From the NCBI RefSeq assembly GCF_017573505.1, contig NZ_JAGEOJ010000001.1, positions 248,001 to 312,000 on the forward strand: a stretch of DNA of 64,000 nt, read 5' to 3'. The notes under the pieces are model-generated. The model had not been told where the DNA came from. It did no database searches and was given only the letters and a program-made list of their open reading frames with translations. Position numbers and translations under genes: made by a program. Shown piece after piece: positions 17,734 through 29,013 of the stretch. Positions within the stretch are counted from its first letter, which is position 1. Every line of letters begins with the position of its first letter. The stretch comes from Actinomadura barringtoniae (GTDB lineage Bacteria; Actinomycetota; Actinomycetes; Streptosporangiales; Streptosporangiaceae).

Positions 17734-17856
17734 GGAAGGACCCCCTAGACCCCTTCTTCGTCTTGTTCGACCCGTTCGGTTGCCTTTGGCGACTTTTGGG
17801 CCGATTCACCTGCAGAGAGCGGTCACGACGCCCCTCATCACGCGAAACGCGCAGAA

Positions 17857-17872
17857 TGTGACGCAGGTCACT
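17857..17872. promoter_or_regulatory. CRP/FNR-like palindrome in a divergent region
   Basis: TGTGACGCAGGTCACT matches the CRP-type pattern TGTGA-N6-TCACA at all but the last base. It lies in the 247-bp region between the small membrane-protein gene (minus) and the sigma-fusion gene (plus), about 110 bp before the latter's start. A Crp/Fnr-family regulator is the natural candidate; which of the two genes it serves cannot be told. The rest of the region is relatively AT-rich and holds no other gene that I can support. Confidence 0.45.
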
Positions 17873-17980
17873 TATTTCGCATTCTTTGCGAAGGAATGGC
17901 CTGCGATATGTCCCTCTTTGCGTTCCTTCTGGTGACATGGCGTGGTGATGAGGTGACCGAGGTGAGCCGGGGGCGGATAC

Positions 17981-19654
17981 ATGACGCAGGTGACACCTGA
18001 GCTCGACGACGTGCTCGCCGGCCGCGTACGGGCCGGGGAACCCGAAGCGTTCCGCGATCTTTACGAACGCCACCGGGAGGCCGTCTGGCGCTGCGCCCGC
18101 GAGTACGCGCCGCAGGACGCCGACGACCTGGCCGCCGAGGCGTTCGCCCGCATCTTCCAGCAGCTCCGCGACGGCGGCGGGCCCGAGACGTCTTTCCGGG
18201 CGTACGCGCGGACGGTCGTGCGGCGGCTGGCCGCCGAGCGCGGCCGCCGGGCCGGGCGCGAGGAGGCCGTCGCCGAGCTCCCCGAGCAGCGCGACCCCCG
18301 CGACGAGGCGTCCGGCGCCATCGACCGCGAGCAGATCCGCCTCGCGTTCGGCAAGCTGCCCGACCGCTGGCAGCGCGCGCTGTGGCTGACCGAGGTCGAG
18401 GGCTGCGGCCCCGAGGACCTGGGCGCCGCGCTGAACGTGGCGCCGGGGGCCGCCTCATCGCTGGCCCACCGCGCACGCGAGGGACTGCGCGAGGCCTACC
18501 TGCTCGTGCACGTCGGGACACGGACGCCGCGGCGCTGCCGCAGCACGATCGACCGGCTGCCCGCGTACGTGCGCGGCTCGCTCACCCCAGGCCACACGGT
18601 CCGGGTCCGCGAGCACCTCGACGACTGCGCGTTCTGCCGTACGAGGCTGTTCGAGCTGAAGGAGCTCGACCGCGACCTGCGCGGCTTCCTGCTGCCCGTG
18701 CTGCTCGGCGGTACGGCGATCGCGGCGCCCACATTCTTCAGCGGCACCGTCTTCGGCGGCGCCATCGTCGGCCGGATCCGGGACCTGTTCGCCAGTAGTC
18801 CCGCCGCCTCGACGGGCGTGGCGGCCGCGGGCGTGGCCGTGGTCGCCGCGGCCGGGATCGCGGTCGGCCAAGTCCAGGGCGGCGAGGCGTCCTCCAGGGC
18901 CGCGCTCGCCCGCCCGGCCGCGCCCGCCGCCCAGAACGAACGGCATCCGGCCGCCCCGCCCGCTTCCCCGTCACCCTCTCCGCGCGCGAACCGTCCCGCC
19001 AAGCCGCCGCTGCCGCCGCTGGTCGCGCCGCCGCCGATCTCCCCCATGACGACCCCGTCGGACCCGTCGGCTCCGTCGCACGAGGAGACGCAGCCGCGGC
19101 GGCCCAAGTCGAAGGCGACGCCGAAGCCCACGTCGTCCACGCCCAAGAAGAAGAAGCCCACGTCCGGCACGTCGATGCGGGTCGAGCAGAAGCCTCGCCA
19201 CAAGGTCAAGCACCGCAAGCACAAGCTGAAGGATCCACACTCGCTGACCGGCGACACCCGGCCCGGCAAGCCGCCCAAGCACGAGAAGCCGCCCAAGCAC
19301 GAGTCCATCCCGGACCCGCCCGATCAGGGCGGCGACCCGAGCGAGGTGCCGCCGCAGGAGCCGGACCCCACGCCCACCCACCACAAGCCCACGCACAAGC
19401 CGACCCACGAGCCGACGCACGAGCCGACGCACGAGCCGACGCACAAGCCCGGCCACAAGCCGGGGCACTGCGAGGCACTGATCTGCGTGCGGATCCACAT
19501 CGGCCATCACGAGCGCTATGTTGGCGATCATGACGGTGCAGCTGAACGCGACGGCACGGTGGCTGATCGACGGAGCCAACATCGGAGTTCTCGGCACGGT
19601 GAACCCCGACGGAAGCCCGCAGACGTCGGTCGTGTGGGTGGCGCGCGACGGTGA
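17981..19654 (+). CDS. ECF sigma factor fused to zinc-finger, TM and Pro/His-rich tail
   Basis: A 557-residue composite. Region 2 lies at ~20-95, region 4 at ~125-172 (EDLGAALNVAPGAASSLAHR). Then comes an anti-sigma-like zinc motif HLDDCAFC around residue 215, hydrophobic stretches at ~233-262 and ~275-297, and a long Pro/Lys/Thr tail with THKPTHEPTHEPTHEP repeats. This is the design of membrane-bound ECF groups carrying their own zinc-finger and TM segments, presumably regulated by proteolysis or by an outside signal. GGGGGCGGATAC precedes the ATG. The last ~41 codons overlap the F420/PPOX gene in another frame, and the tail past CEALICVRIH looks non-native, so the true end may be earlier or a frameshift may exist. 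Confidence 0.82.
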   Translation: MTQVTPELDDVLAGRVRAGEPEAFRDLYERHREAVWRCAREYAPQDADDLAAEAFARIFQQLRDGGGPETSFRAYARTVVRRLAAERGRRAGREEAVAELPEQRDPRDEASGAIDREQIRLAFGKLPDRWQRALWLTEVEGCGPEDLGAALNVAPGAASSLAHRAREGLREAYLLVHVGTRTPRRCRSTIDRLPAYVRGSLTPGHTVRVREHLDDCAFCRTRLFELKELDRDLRGFLLPVLLGGTAIAAPTFFSGTVFGGAIVGRIRDLFASSPAASTGVAAAGVAVVAAAGIAVGQVQGGEASSRAALARPAAPAAQNERHPAAPPASPSPSPRANRPAKPPLPPLVAPPPISPMTTPSDPSAPSHEETQPRRPKSKATPKPTSSTPKKKKPTSGTSMRVEQKPRHKVKHRKHKLKDPHSLTGDTRPGKPPKHEKPPKHESIPDPPDQGGDPSEVPPQEPDPTPTHHKPTHKPTHEPTHEPTHEPTHKPGHKPGHCEALICVRIHIGHHERYVGDHDGAAERDGTVADRRSQHRSSRHGEPRRKPADVGRVGGARR

Positions 19655-19934
19655 CGACGTGCTGATCTCCAGCCAGGCGGGGCGCCGCAAGGTGCGCAAC
19701 CTGGAACGCGATCCGCGCGCGAGCCTGAGCGTCTTCGACAGCTACGACCCCGAGCGGTACGTGGAGGTGCGCGGCACCGCCACGGTGACCGAGGACGCCG
19801 GCCGCGAGATCGCGATCAGGCTGGCCGAGATCTACGCGGGCCCGGGCGGCGGCGAGGAGTTCGCCGCCCTGCCGCCCGAGGCCGTGCGCGTCGTCATCCG
19901 CCTCACCCCCGAGCACATCGCCGGCCACATGTGA
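19530..19934 (+). CDS. PPOX-class (F420/flavin-dependent) oxidoreductase
   Basis: A 134-residue split-barrel protein of the pyridoxamine-5'-phosphate-oxidase-like superfamily. MTVQLNATARWLIDGANIGV, then VNPDGSPQTSVVWVARDGDD and GRRKVRNLERDPRASLSVFD are typical of the Rv1155-like F420H2-dependent group of actinobacteria. These enzymes reduce biliverdin or other small molecules, or bind F420 only. I chose the ATG at 19530, matching the usual family start; an ATG 12 bp earlier is in frame. No clear ribosome site is seen, and the gene overlaps the preceding sigma-fusion frame by 125 bp. Its stop begins a five-copy 17-bp tandem repeat. Confidence 0.86.
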   Translation: MTVQLNATARWLIDGANIGVLGTVNPDGSPQTSVVWVARDGDDVLISSQAGRRKVRNLERDPRASLSVFDSYDPERYVEVRGTATVTEDAGREIAIRLAEIYAGPGGGEEFAALPPEAVRVVIRLTPEHIAGHM

Positions 19935-20015
19935 TCAGCCTGCGCCAGTGATCAGCCTGCGCCAGTGATCAGCGGGTGCCAGTGATCAGCGGGTGCCAGT
20001 GATCAGCGGGTGCGG
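19931..20015. repeat. Five-copy 17-bp tandem repeat between convergent genes
   Basis: Units beginning GTGATCAGC run at 19931, 19948, 19965, 19982 and 19999. The first two read GTGATCAGCCTGCGCCA, the next two GTGATCAGCGGGTGCCA, and the last is partial. Each unit holds the palindrome TGATCA, supplying stop codons on both strands. The array contains the PPOX stop (TGA 19932-19934) and the stop of the convergent gene at 20003. Confidence 0.95.
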
Positions 20016-22786
20016 TGGGCCTGTCCCCACAGGGCGGGCCAGCCGCCGGCACCCACCCAGGCGGCCGGCACCCTGACGCCGTGCGCCGAGACCTGTCCCC
20101 AGAACGCCTCGGTGTCGGCGCCCAGCTCGCGCGCGGCCGGAAGGGCGCGCTGCCACGGCCCCTCCTCGTCGTTCAGCTCGCTCGCGGGGTACCCGGGCAT
20201 GGTCACGATGCGCGGCGGCGCCACCTGGGCGAGCTCGGTCTCGGGCGCCCGGCAGGTGATGGTCACCGCGAGCGCGCACAGCGCCTCGGGCGTCGCGCGG
20301 CGGACGACCGCGCGGGCGAGCGCCGGGTCGTTCTCGCGGGCCAGCACGCCGAGCGCCGCGCGCACCCGCCGAGCGACCACGTCCATCGAACGCGAGGGCG
20401 CCACGGCCTTGAGCCGCACCAGCTTGCGCAGTGACCCGGGCAGCGGCGCCTCTTCCTCCAGCAACGCCAGCTGCCCGTAGCGCTGCAGAGCGTCGGGCTC
20501 CAGCCCTTCCACCGCCGCGGCCAGCGGACGCGTCGCGGTCAGGGTCCACAGCCGCCGCAGGTCCCGTGCGTCCAGCGCGTTCCGACACGCGTCCAGCAGT
20601 TGCTCGGGCGCCATCCGGCGGAGCCGCGTCAGCGCGCCGTCCGACTCCTCGACGCCCGCGAGCGCCTTCAGGGTGAGGAGGACGTCGCGGGTCACCAGCC
20701 GGTCCCACGCCCGCTCGGCGAGCGGCCCGAGCTTGGGCCCGATCTCCTGAACGAGCCGCCGCGGCGCCCCCTTGCGCGCGGCCGGGGCGTCCCAGTCGAG
20801 CGCGGCCTCGTCGGCGGCCTCCTCGTCCTTGCGTACGGCCGGGATCTCGGCGACCCACGCGCGCACGCGCTTGTCCAGCGCCGCGTCGGGATCGGCGTTG
20901 AACCGCGCCGCGATCTCGTCGACGCGCCACGCGGCCTCCGAACGGTGCGCGGCGACGATCTCCACGTTGACGACGATCCGCCCGGCCTCGTCGTACAGCG
21001 CCGCCAGCGCGTTCCGGCCCTTGGTGGCGAGGTCGCCGTAGTACGGCCCCGAGATGCAGTTGCCCATGTAGGCCGACCAGCCCGCCAGCGTGCGGGCGTT
21101 CCGTGCCACCTCGAAGCGGAGCCCGGTCCCCGGCACGGTCGTCCCGTCGAGCGCGGCGATCGGCTCCGGCACGATGAACTCCCCGCGCAGCGCCTCGGCG
21201 ATCGCGGTCCCGCCGCGCAGCCCCTCGACGAGCGCGAGCCAGGTCCGCACGCCGCGCGGTGCCGTTCCGCCGAACGCGACGAGCTGGGCGGCGACCGCGA
21301 CGGCCTGGTTGACCGAGTCGAACCGCGGCATGAGCGGCTCGTCGCCGATCCGCGGCGGGTCGCGATCCAGCCAGTGGTTCTCGCCCTCCACATGAACGGC
21401 GGCGTCGTGGCCGTGCAGCTGCGCGACCGCGTCGACCAGGTCGGCGTACCAGAGCAGGTCGCCGTAGGTCTCCGACTCGGCCGGGCGGTCGCTGAGCGGC
21501 TCGGGCACCCAGTCGCCGCGCCGCATCCACATGAAGCCGCCGTCCCAGGTCTCGGGCGGCCGGACGGTCGTGTGGCCGGTCGCGTGCCGCCACCTCTTCA
21601 CGATGCTGCGCGCCCAGTCCGACACGGCCTCGCCGGGCACCTGGAAACCGCCGCTCAGCATCTCCTCGACCTGGTCCATGACCACCAGCGCGTAGTCGTG
21701 CCCGCGCTTCAGCCGCTGCTCGACGTAGGTCGCGTCGCCCGGCTCGACGATCCCGCGCTCCAGCCTCCTGCAGATCTCCGAGACGTGGAGGGTGGGACGG
21801 GCGGGCAGACCGGTCACTCCCTGCACGCGCCGCGGCGGCCGAGCGGCCCAGTGCGCGGTCACCTCGTTGTCTGCGGCGGTCAGGACGGCCTTGCTCCGCG
21901 CGAGTCCCTCCACCAGCCCGTGGTCGGTGACCGCCACGGCCGCGCGCAGCAGCGCGGTCGCCGCGAACGCGTCCTCGACGAGCCGGTCCAGGACTCCGAC
22001 CCAGTGCTGGTTCGGAGGCGTCCAGCGCGCGAGGTCCGCCAGCGCGGGCTGCTCGTCCTGCCCGAGGTCCAGGTGGTAGCGGGCGACGCGCACGATCAGG
22101 TCGTCCTCGAGCTCCTTGCGGCGGCGGCTCAGGTCGTCCTCGCGGCTCTGCTTGGCCTGGGACGCGAGCAGCCGCGCGCGGCGCGCCAGCCACGTGTGGT
22201 GCGCCGACACCCGGGTCCACATGTCGACAAGGAGATCCAGGCGGCGCGGGCCGGGCAGCGGCTCCAGAACACGGGAGAGCTGCTCGCCGAGCACCGACGC
22301 CAGGCCGCCGGAGGTGAGCTCAGCGCCGTCGGGCGCGCGCAGCTCCAGCACCTTCTCCAGCTGCTCGGGCCCGAGAACGTCGCTTGCCGCGGCGGCCAGG
22401 TGCAGCGCGTCCCACCGGCCCTCGACGACCGCGCGTCCGGCGGCGGAGCCGACCCGCTTGGTGGCGGACGGCCCGAACAGCGCGACCAGGAATCCGGCGC
22501 GCGAGCCCAGGCGTCCGGCGCCGTCCGGGCCGAGCGCCTTCAGCGCCGCGAGCACGGCGTCACGCTGGTCGCCGCGCGCTCCCTCCAGGCGTGCCGAACG
22601 GAAGCCCGCGCCAAGGTCCACGCCCGCACCGGCGGCGACGACACCGCCGTCCCGTACGAGCCCGGCCAGCTGCGCGAGCGCCTGCCGTACGTCGGCCTCC
22701 GGGGCGCCCGCGGGCCCGAGCGCCACGGCGGCGCCCGGCTCGGGCTGCGTCTGTCGCGGTAGCCAGGCGTCGAGACCGGCCCCCAT
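20003..22786 (-). CDS. 927-residue protein with a PcfJ-like motif
   Basis: A large, soluble, mostly helical protein. A block around residue 577 reads GWSAYMGNCISGPYYGDLAT, then RNALAALYDEAGRIVVNVEI. The spacing of the Cys and the following Tyr/Gly and strand resembles the core of PcfJ-domain proteins (CVGSY...G...I type), known from conjugative plasmids and of unclear biochemical role. The first ~250 residues are helical and Ala-rich; ~180-230 contain a charged coiled stretch (KQSREDDLSRRRKELEDDLI). The start is uncertain: ATG at 22786 was chosen because AT-rich, promoter-like sequence lies just upstream, but ATG at 22816 or 22879 is in frame. Function unknown. Confidence 0.7.
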   Translation of the reverse strand: MGAGLDAWLPRQTQPEPGAAVALGPAGAPEADVRQALAQLAGLVRDGGVVAAGAGVDLGAGFRSARLEGARGDQRDAVLAALKALGPDGAGRLGSRAGFLVALFGPSATKRVGSAAGRAVVEGRWDALHLAAAASDVLGPEQLEKVLELRAPDGAELTSGGLASVLGEQLSRVLEPLPGPRRLDLLVDMWTRVSAHHTWLARRARLLASQAKQSREDDLSRRRKELEDDLIVRVARYHLDLGQDEQPALADLARWTPPNQHWVGVLDRLVEDAFAATALLRAAVAVTDHGLVEGLARSKAVLTAADNEVTAHWAARPPRRVQGVTGLPARPTLHVSEICRRLERGIVEPGDATYVEQRLKRGHDYALVVMDQVEEMLSGGFQVPGEAVSDWARSIVKRWRHATGHTTVRPPETWDGGFMWMRRGDWVPEPLSDRPAESETYGDLLWYADLVDAVAQLHGHDAAVHVEGENHWLDRDPPRIGDEPLMPRFDSVNQAVAVAAQLVAFGGTAPRGVRTWLALVEGLRGGTAIAEALRGEFIVPEPIAALDGTTVPGTGLRFEVARNARTLAGWSAYMGNCISGPYYGDLATKGRNALAALYDEAGRIVVNVEIVAAHRSEAAWRVDEIAARFNADPDAALDKRVRAWVAEIPAVRKDEEAADEAALDWDAPAARKGAPRRLVQEIGPKLGPLAERAWDRLVTRDVLLTLKALAGVEESDGALTRLRRMAPEQLLDACRNALDARDLRRLWTLTATRPLAAAVEGLEPDALQRYGQLALLEEEAPLPGSLRKLVRLKAVAPSRSMDVVARRVRAALGVLARENDPALARAVVRRATPEALCALAVTITCRAPETELAQVAPPRIVTMPGYPASELNDEEGPWQRALPAARELGADTEAFWGQVSAHGVRVPAAWVGAGGWPALWGQAHRTR

Positions 22787-22902
22787 CACGACACCGCCCG
22801 CAAGGCGAAGATTCATTGGAAATATCATGCAGCAGGCGACCTGCACGAAGCCTCCCAATTTCGCACCTGGAGCCTCCACATCGGCCCGCTTGGCTTGCCT
22901 GC

Positions 22903-23667
22903 ATGACAGAACCGGACTGGTCTCGCGGCGCGCGTCTCAGCCCCGCCCTCATCCAGAGCCTGCAGCGGTTCCAGATCGGCGAGGCCGGTGACGGCGCGAA
23001 CCTGGTCCGCAAGTCCGACAAGGCCGGGGACGCCGACTACTCGGCCGCGGTGCGCGTCTTCATCGCCGAGGAGCAGAACCACGCGCGCATGCTCGCGCTG
23101 CTCCTTGAGGCCGGAGGCGCCGAGCCCATCCCGGGCCACTGGAGCGACGCCATCTTCGTAAGGCTCCGGCGGATGCTGGGGCTGCGCACCGAACTGCTGG
23201 TACTACTGGCCGCCGAGTTCGTCGCGCTCACCTACTACCGCGCGCTGCGCGACGGCACCGACGATCCGCTGATCTCGGAGGTGGCGGCCCTGATCCTGGC
23301 CGATGAGGAACGCCACGTCCCGTTCCACTGCGGACGGCTCAGCGGCCTTCCGCAGGTCGGCATTCGCCTGTGGCAGGCGTTCCTGGCCGGAACGGCCGCC
23401 GTCGCCGCCGCCGACCACGCCCCGGCCCTGGCCACCCTCGGCATGTCCCGGCGCCGCTTCGTCTCGACCGTCATGACCGAGTCCAAGCAGGTCACGGCGG
23501 CACTCTCGGCCCGTAGGAGACCCGAAGCCGACCCGAAGGCCCGCCCCACAGGCTGTCGGTATGACGGACAACAAGAACCCGGACAACAAGAACACCGGCA
23601 ATACGAACCCGGTAACGGTCATGGGACTCGGCCTCATGGGGAGCACGCTCGCACGCGCCTTCCTTGA
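22903..23667 (+). CDS. Ferritin-like di-iron domain protein
   Basis: A four-helix-bundle protein. Metal-ligand patterns are IAEEQNHARMLALLLEAGG (ExxxH type) and LADEERHVPFHCGRLSG (ExxRH), as in ferritin-like/rubrerythrin-like oxidases. The recognisable domain ends near residue 205. The remaining ~45 residues (Gln/His/Gly-rich, EPGQQEHRQYEPGNGHG) overlap the next gene's start by 107 bp in another frame and look like read-through sequence; a frameshift or an earlier natural end is possible. It is divergent from the PcfJ-like gene; the ~115-bp region between them is AT-rich by local standards. Redox role likely, substrate unknown. Confidence 0.72.
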   Translation: MTEPDWSRGARLSPALIQSLQRFQIGEAGDGANLVRKSDKAGDADYSAAVRVFIAEEQNHARMLALLLEAGGAEPIPGHWSDAIFVRLRRMLGLRTELLVLLAAEFVALTYYRALRDGTDDPLISEVAALILADEERHVPFHCGRLSGLPQVGIRLWQAFLAGTAAVAAADHAPALATLGMSRRRFVSTVMTESKQVTAALSARRRPEADPKARPTGCRYDGQQEPGQQEHRQYEPGNGHGTRPHGEHARTRLP

Positions 23668-24466
23668 CGCGGGCCACCCCACCACGGTGTGGAATCGTTC
23701 GGCGGCCAAGGCGGAGTCCCTCGTCGCGTCCGGCGCGACCCGCGCCGAGTCGGCGGCCGGAGCGTTCGCCGCGAGCCCGCTCGTCGTGATCTGCCTGTCG
23801 GTGAACCAGAACGTCCACGACGTCCTGGAGGGCGCCGGGAACGCGGTCGCCGGGCGGACCGTCGTCAACCTCACCAACGGCACCCCGGCGCAGGCGCGCG
23901 AGCTGGCCACCGCGGTGACGGCCCTCGGCGGCGAGTACGTCGACGGCGGCATCATGGCCGTCCCGCCGATGATCGCCCAGCCGGGCGCGCTGATCCTCTA
24001 CAGCGGGCGGGAGACGGCGTTCGAGACCCACCAGGCGACCCTGGAGGTGCTCGCCGAGGCGCGCTACCTCGGCACCGACCCCGGTCTGGCGCCGCTGTAC
24101 GACCTGGCCCTGCTCACCGCGATGTACGGGATGCTCACCGGCTACTACCAGGCGACCGCGCTGATCCGCACGGAAGGGGTGAAGGCCGCCGAGTTCACCC
24201 CGATGGTGCACGCGTGGGTGACGGCGATGATGGCTGGCCTGCCGCGCGCGGCCGAGGCGATCGACTCGGGCGAGCACGCGACCGAGGTGTCCAGCCTGGC
24301 CAACAACCAGGCCGCGTTCCCCAACCTGATCGAGGCGGCTCGCGAGCAGGGCGTGGACACCAGTCTCATGGAGCCGGTCCGCGCGCTGCTGGACCGTTCG
24401 GTGGCGGAGGGCTACGGCGACGACGGGCTCCCGCGCCTCACCGATCTGCTCAGCGCCCGCCCCTGA
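23561..24466 (+). CDS. Imine-reductase-like NAD(P)-dependent oxidoreductase
   Basis: A 301-residue two-domain enzyme of the beta-hydroxyacid dehydrogenase/imine reductase superfamily. The Rossmann motif VTVMGLGLMGSTLARAFLDA starts at ~18, with NRS at the end of strand 2 consistent with NADP preference. The C-terminal helical domain (LYDLALLTAMYGMLTGYYQA) is of the imine-reductase dimer type, without the catalytic Lys of true hydroxyisobutyrate dehydrogenases. It likely reduces a cyclic imine or acts in amine metabolism. The first ~17 residues are Asn/Lys/Thr-rich and encoded by short repeats. No good ribosome site is visible; translation may depend on the overlapping upstream gene. Confidence 0.87.
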   Translation: MTDNKNPDNKNTGNTNPVTVMGLGLMGSTLARAFLDAGHPTTVWNRSAAKAESLVASGATRAESAAGAFAASPLVVICLSVNQNVHDVLEGAGNAVAGRTVVNLTNGTPAQARELATAVTALGGEYVDGGIMAVPPMIAQPGALILYSGRETAFETHQATLEVLAEARYLGTDPGLAPLYDLALLTAMYGMLTGYYQATALIRTEGVKAAEFTPMVHAWVTAMMAGLPRAAEAIDSGEHATEVSSLANNQAAFPNLIEAAREQGVDTSLMEPVRALLDRSVAEGYGDDGLPRLTDLLSARP

Positions 24467-24539
24467 ACGCCCCTCGGCGCCCGCGAACGAACGCCTCGCC
24501 GCCCCTGAACGAACGCCCGGCCGCCCCTGAACGAACGAC
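24456..24539 (+). repeat. Degenerate ~21-bp tandem repeat starting at a stop codon
   Basis: About four imperfect copies of GCCGCCCCTGAACGAACGCC follow one another, the first holding the TGA stop of the imine-reductase-like gene. Copies 3 and 4 (near 24498 and 24520) are almost identical. It ends just before the promoter region of the large chaperone operon. Confidence 0.75.
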
Positions 24540-24588
24540 TGTGTACTTTTACCGGATCACCGTCTGGATTAGATCGATTCATTAACGC

Positions 24589-27677
<3,089 letters not shown>

Positions 27678-27681
<4 letters not shown>

Positions 27682-28955
27682 GCCGCGGGGCGGACGGGCC
27701 GGACTCCGTCGACCTGCGCAGGTTCGAGGGCCGGGTGCTCGACGGCCGGTTCGAGCTGCGCGACCTGATCGACCAGGGCGCGTTCGGCGCCGTCTTCCGC
27801 GCCGAGCAGCGGCTGCTCGGCGTCCCGGTCCGGCGGGTCGCGGTGAAGCTGTCGCGGCGCGGCGGCATGACGACCGAGACGGCCCGCGACCAGTTCGCCG
27901 ACGCGCTGCTGCTGGCCGGGGCCATGCACGAGATGATCGACTCCGAGGCGCGCGCCCATCTGGTCCCGGTGTACGACGCGGGCCTGGCCATGGAGGCGGG
28001 CGGCCGCGCCTACCTGGCGATGGAGTTCGTCGAGGGCCGCACGCTGGGGTCGGAGTTCGCGTCCTTCAAGTCCGGTGTGCCCGCCGAGCTGCTGCTGCGC
28101 TGGGCGCGGGAGATCTGCGTCGCGCTGCGCGGGCTGCACGCGCTCGTTCCGCCGCTGCTGCACCGCGACCTCAAGCCCGACAACGTGCTGGTCGGCAAGT
28201 ACGACCGCAGCGTGCGCGTGGTCGACTTCGGCCTGGCGGCCCGGCTGGTCGAGCGCGGCTACCTGCCCGGCGTCGCCGGAACGCTCGCCTACATGGCGCC
28301 CGAGACCTCCCAGGGCGACAGCAACCCGGCGTCCGACCTGTACTCGGTGGGCCTGCTGCTGTACGAGGGCCTCACCGGGCGGCATCCGTTCGACCATCTC
28401 GTGCCGCCCGCCGACCTGCCCGACGCCCTGCACGGCGACTGGCTCTACAAGGCCAAGCTCGCCTGCATGATCCCGCCGCCGTCCACGGTGAACAACACCG
28501 TCACCCCCGAGCTCGACGACCTGGTCCTGAAGTGCCTGAAGCCCCGGCCGTTCGACCGCTTCCGTTCGGCGGCCGAGCTGATCCAGGCGATGGACGGCGC
28601 GGGCGTCCGGCAGGATCGGCCGACGACGACGGCGACACCGGCGCGAACGCCATCGCCGACGTCATCGCCGGGTCCCTCCGCTCCCAGGACTCCCGGCAGT
28701 CCGGCCGAAGAAGTCCAGCAGCTTCAGGAACGCGCGAGCGTGCACGCCGCGTCCAATGAACATGACCTCGCCGCCAAGCGCCTCCATGAGGCGTGGAACC
28801 TGGTCGAGAAGCACCCCACCGCCCTCCGCAGCCGCCAGGAACGCGCCGACCTCGCCGCCGGCGCCGCCGAGGCCTACCAGCGCGCCGGCAATCATTTCCA
28901 GGCTGCGCGCTTCCGCCGCGTCCGCGACCAGACGCTGAACGGGGGCCACTCGTGA
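27678..28955 (+). CDS. Soluble Hanks-type Ser/Thr protein kinase
   Basis: 425 residues, kinase domain ~22-300. Active-site elements are all present: glycine loop DQGAFGAVF, Lys57 in VAVKLS, HRDLKPDN with Asp164, DFG at 183-185 and MAPETSQ. A Thr/Pro/Ser-rich linker follows, then ~80 residues of TPR-like helices. There is no TM segment, unlike most actinomycete PknB-type kinases, so it acts in the cytosol. GTG overlaps the AAA+ stop by 4 bases. Given the operon it likely phosphorylates the chaperone or scaffold proteins and sets the activity of the system; this is inference. Confidence 0.93.
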
Positions 28956-29000
28956 GTGAGCGGAGCGAGCGCTCCGGGGAGCGTGGGGGGTCGTCCCCCC
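28956..29000 (+). promoter_or_regulatory. Stacked, partly exclusive hairpins inside the operon
   Basis: In the 58-bp gap between kinase and first repeat-protein gene three stems can form: GGAGCG/CGCTCC (28962-28975), GCTCC/GGAGC (28971-28982) and GGGGGG-TCGT-CCCCCC (28985-29000). The first two share bases 28971-28975, so they exclude each other. Similar GAGCGGAGCGAGC plus G6/C6 palindromes occur as extragenic elements in actinomycetes; here it interrupts an otherwise overlapping operon and may attenuate or process the transcript. Confidence 0.5.
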
Positions 29001-29013
29001 TCGGGGAGCACAG

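Noticed and set aside
19931..20015. CRISPR-like regular repeat
   Set aside because: Units are directly adjacent without spacers and there are no cas genes; the same holds for the arrays at 43023 and 55906.
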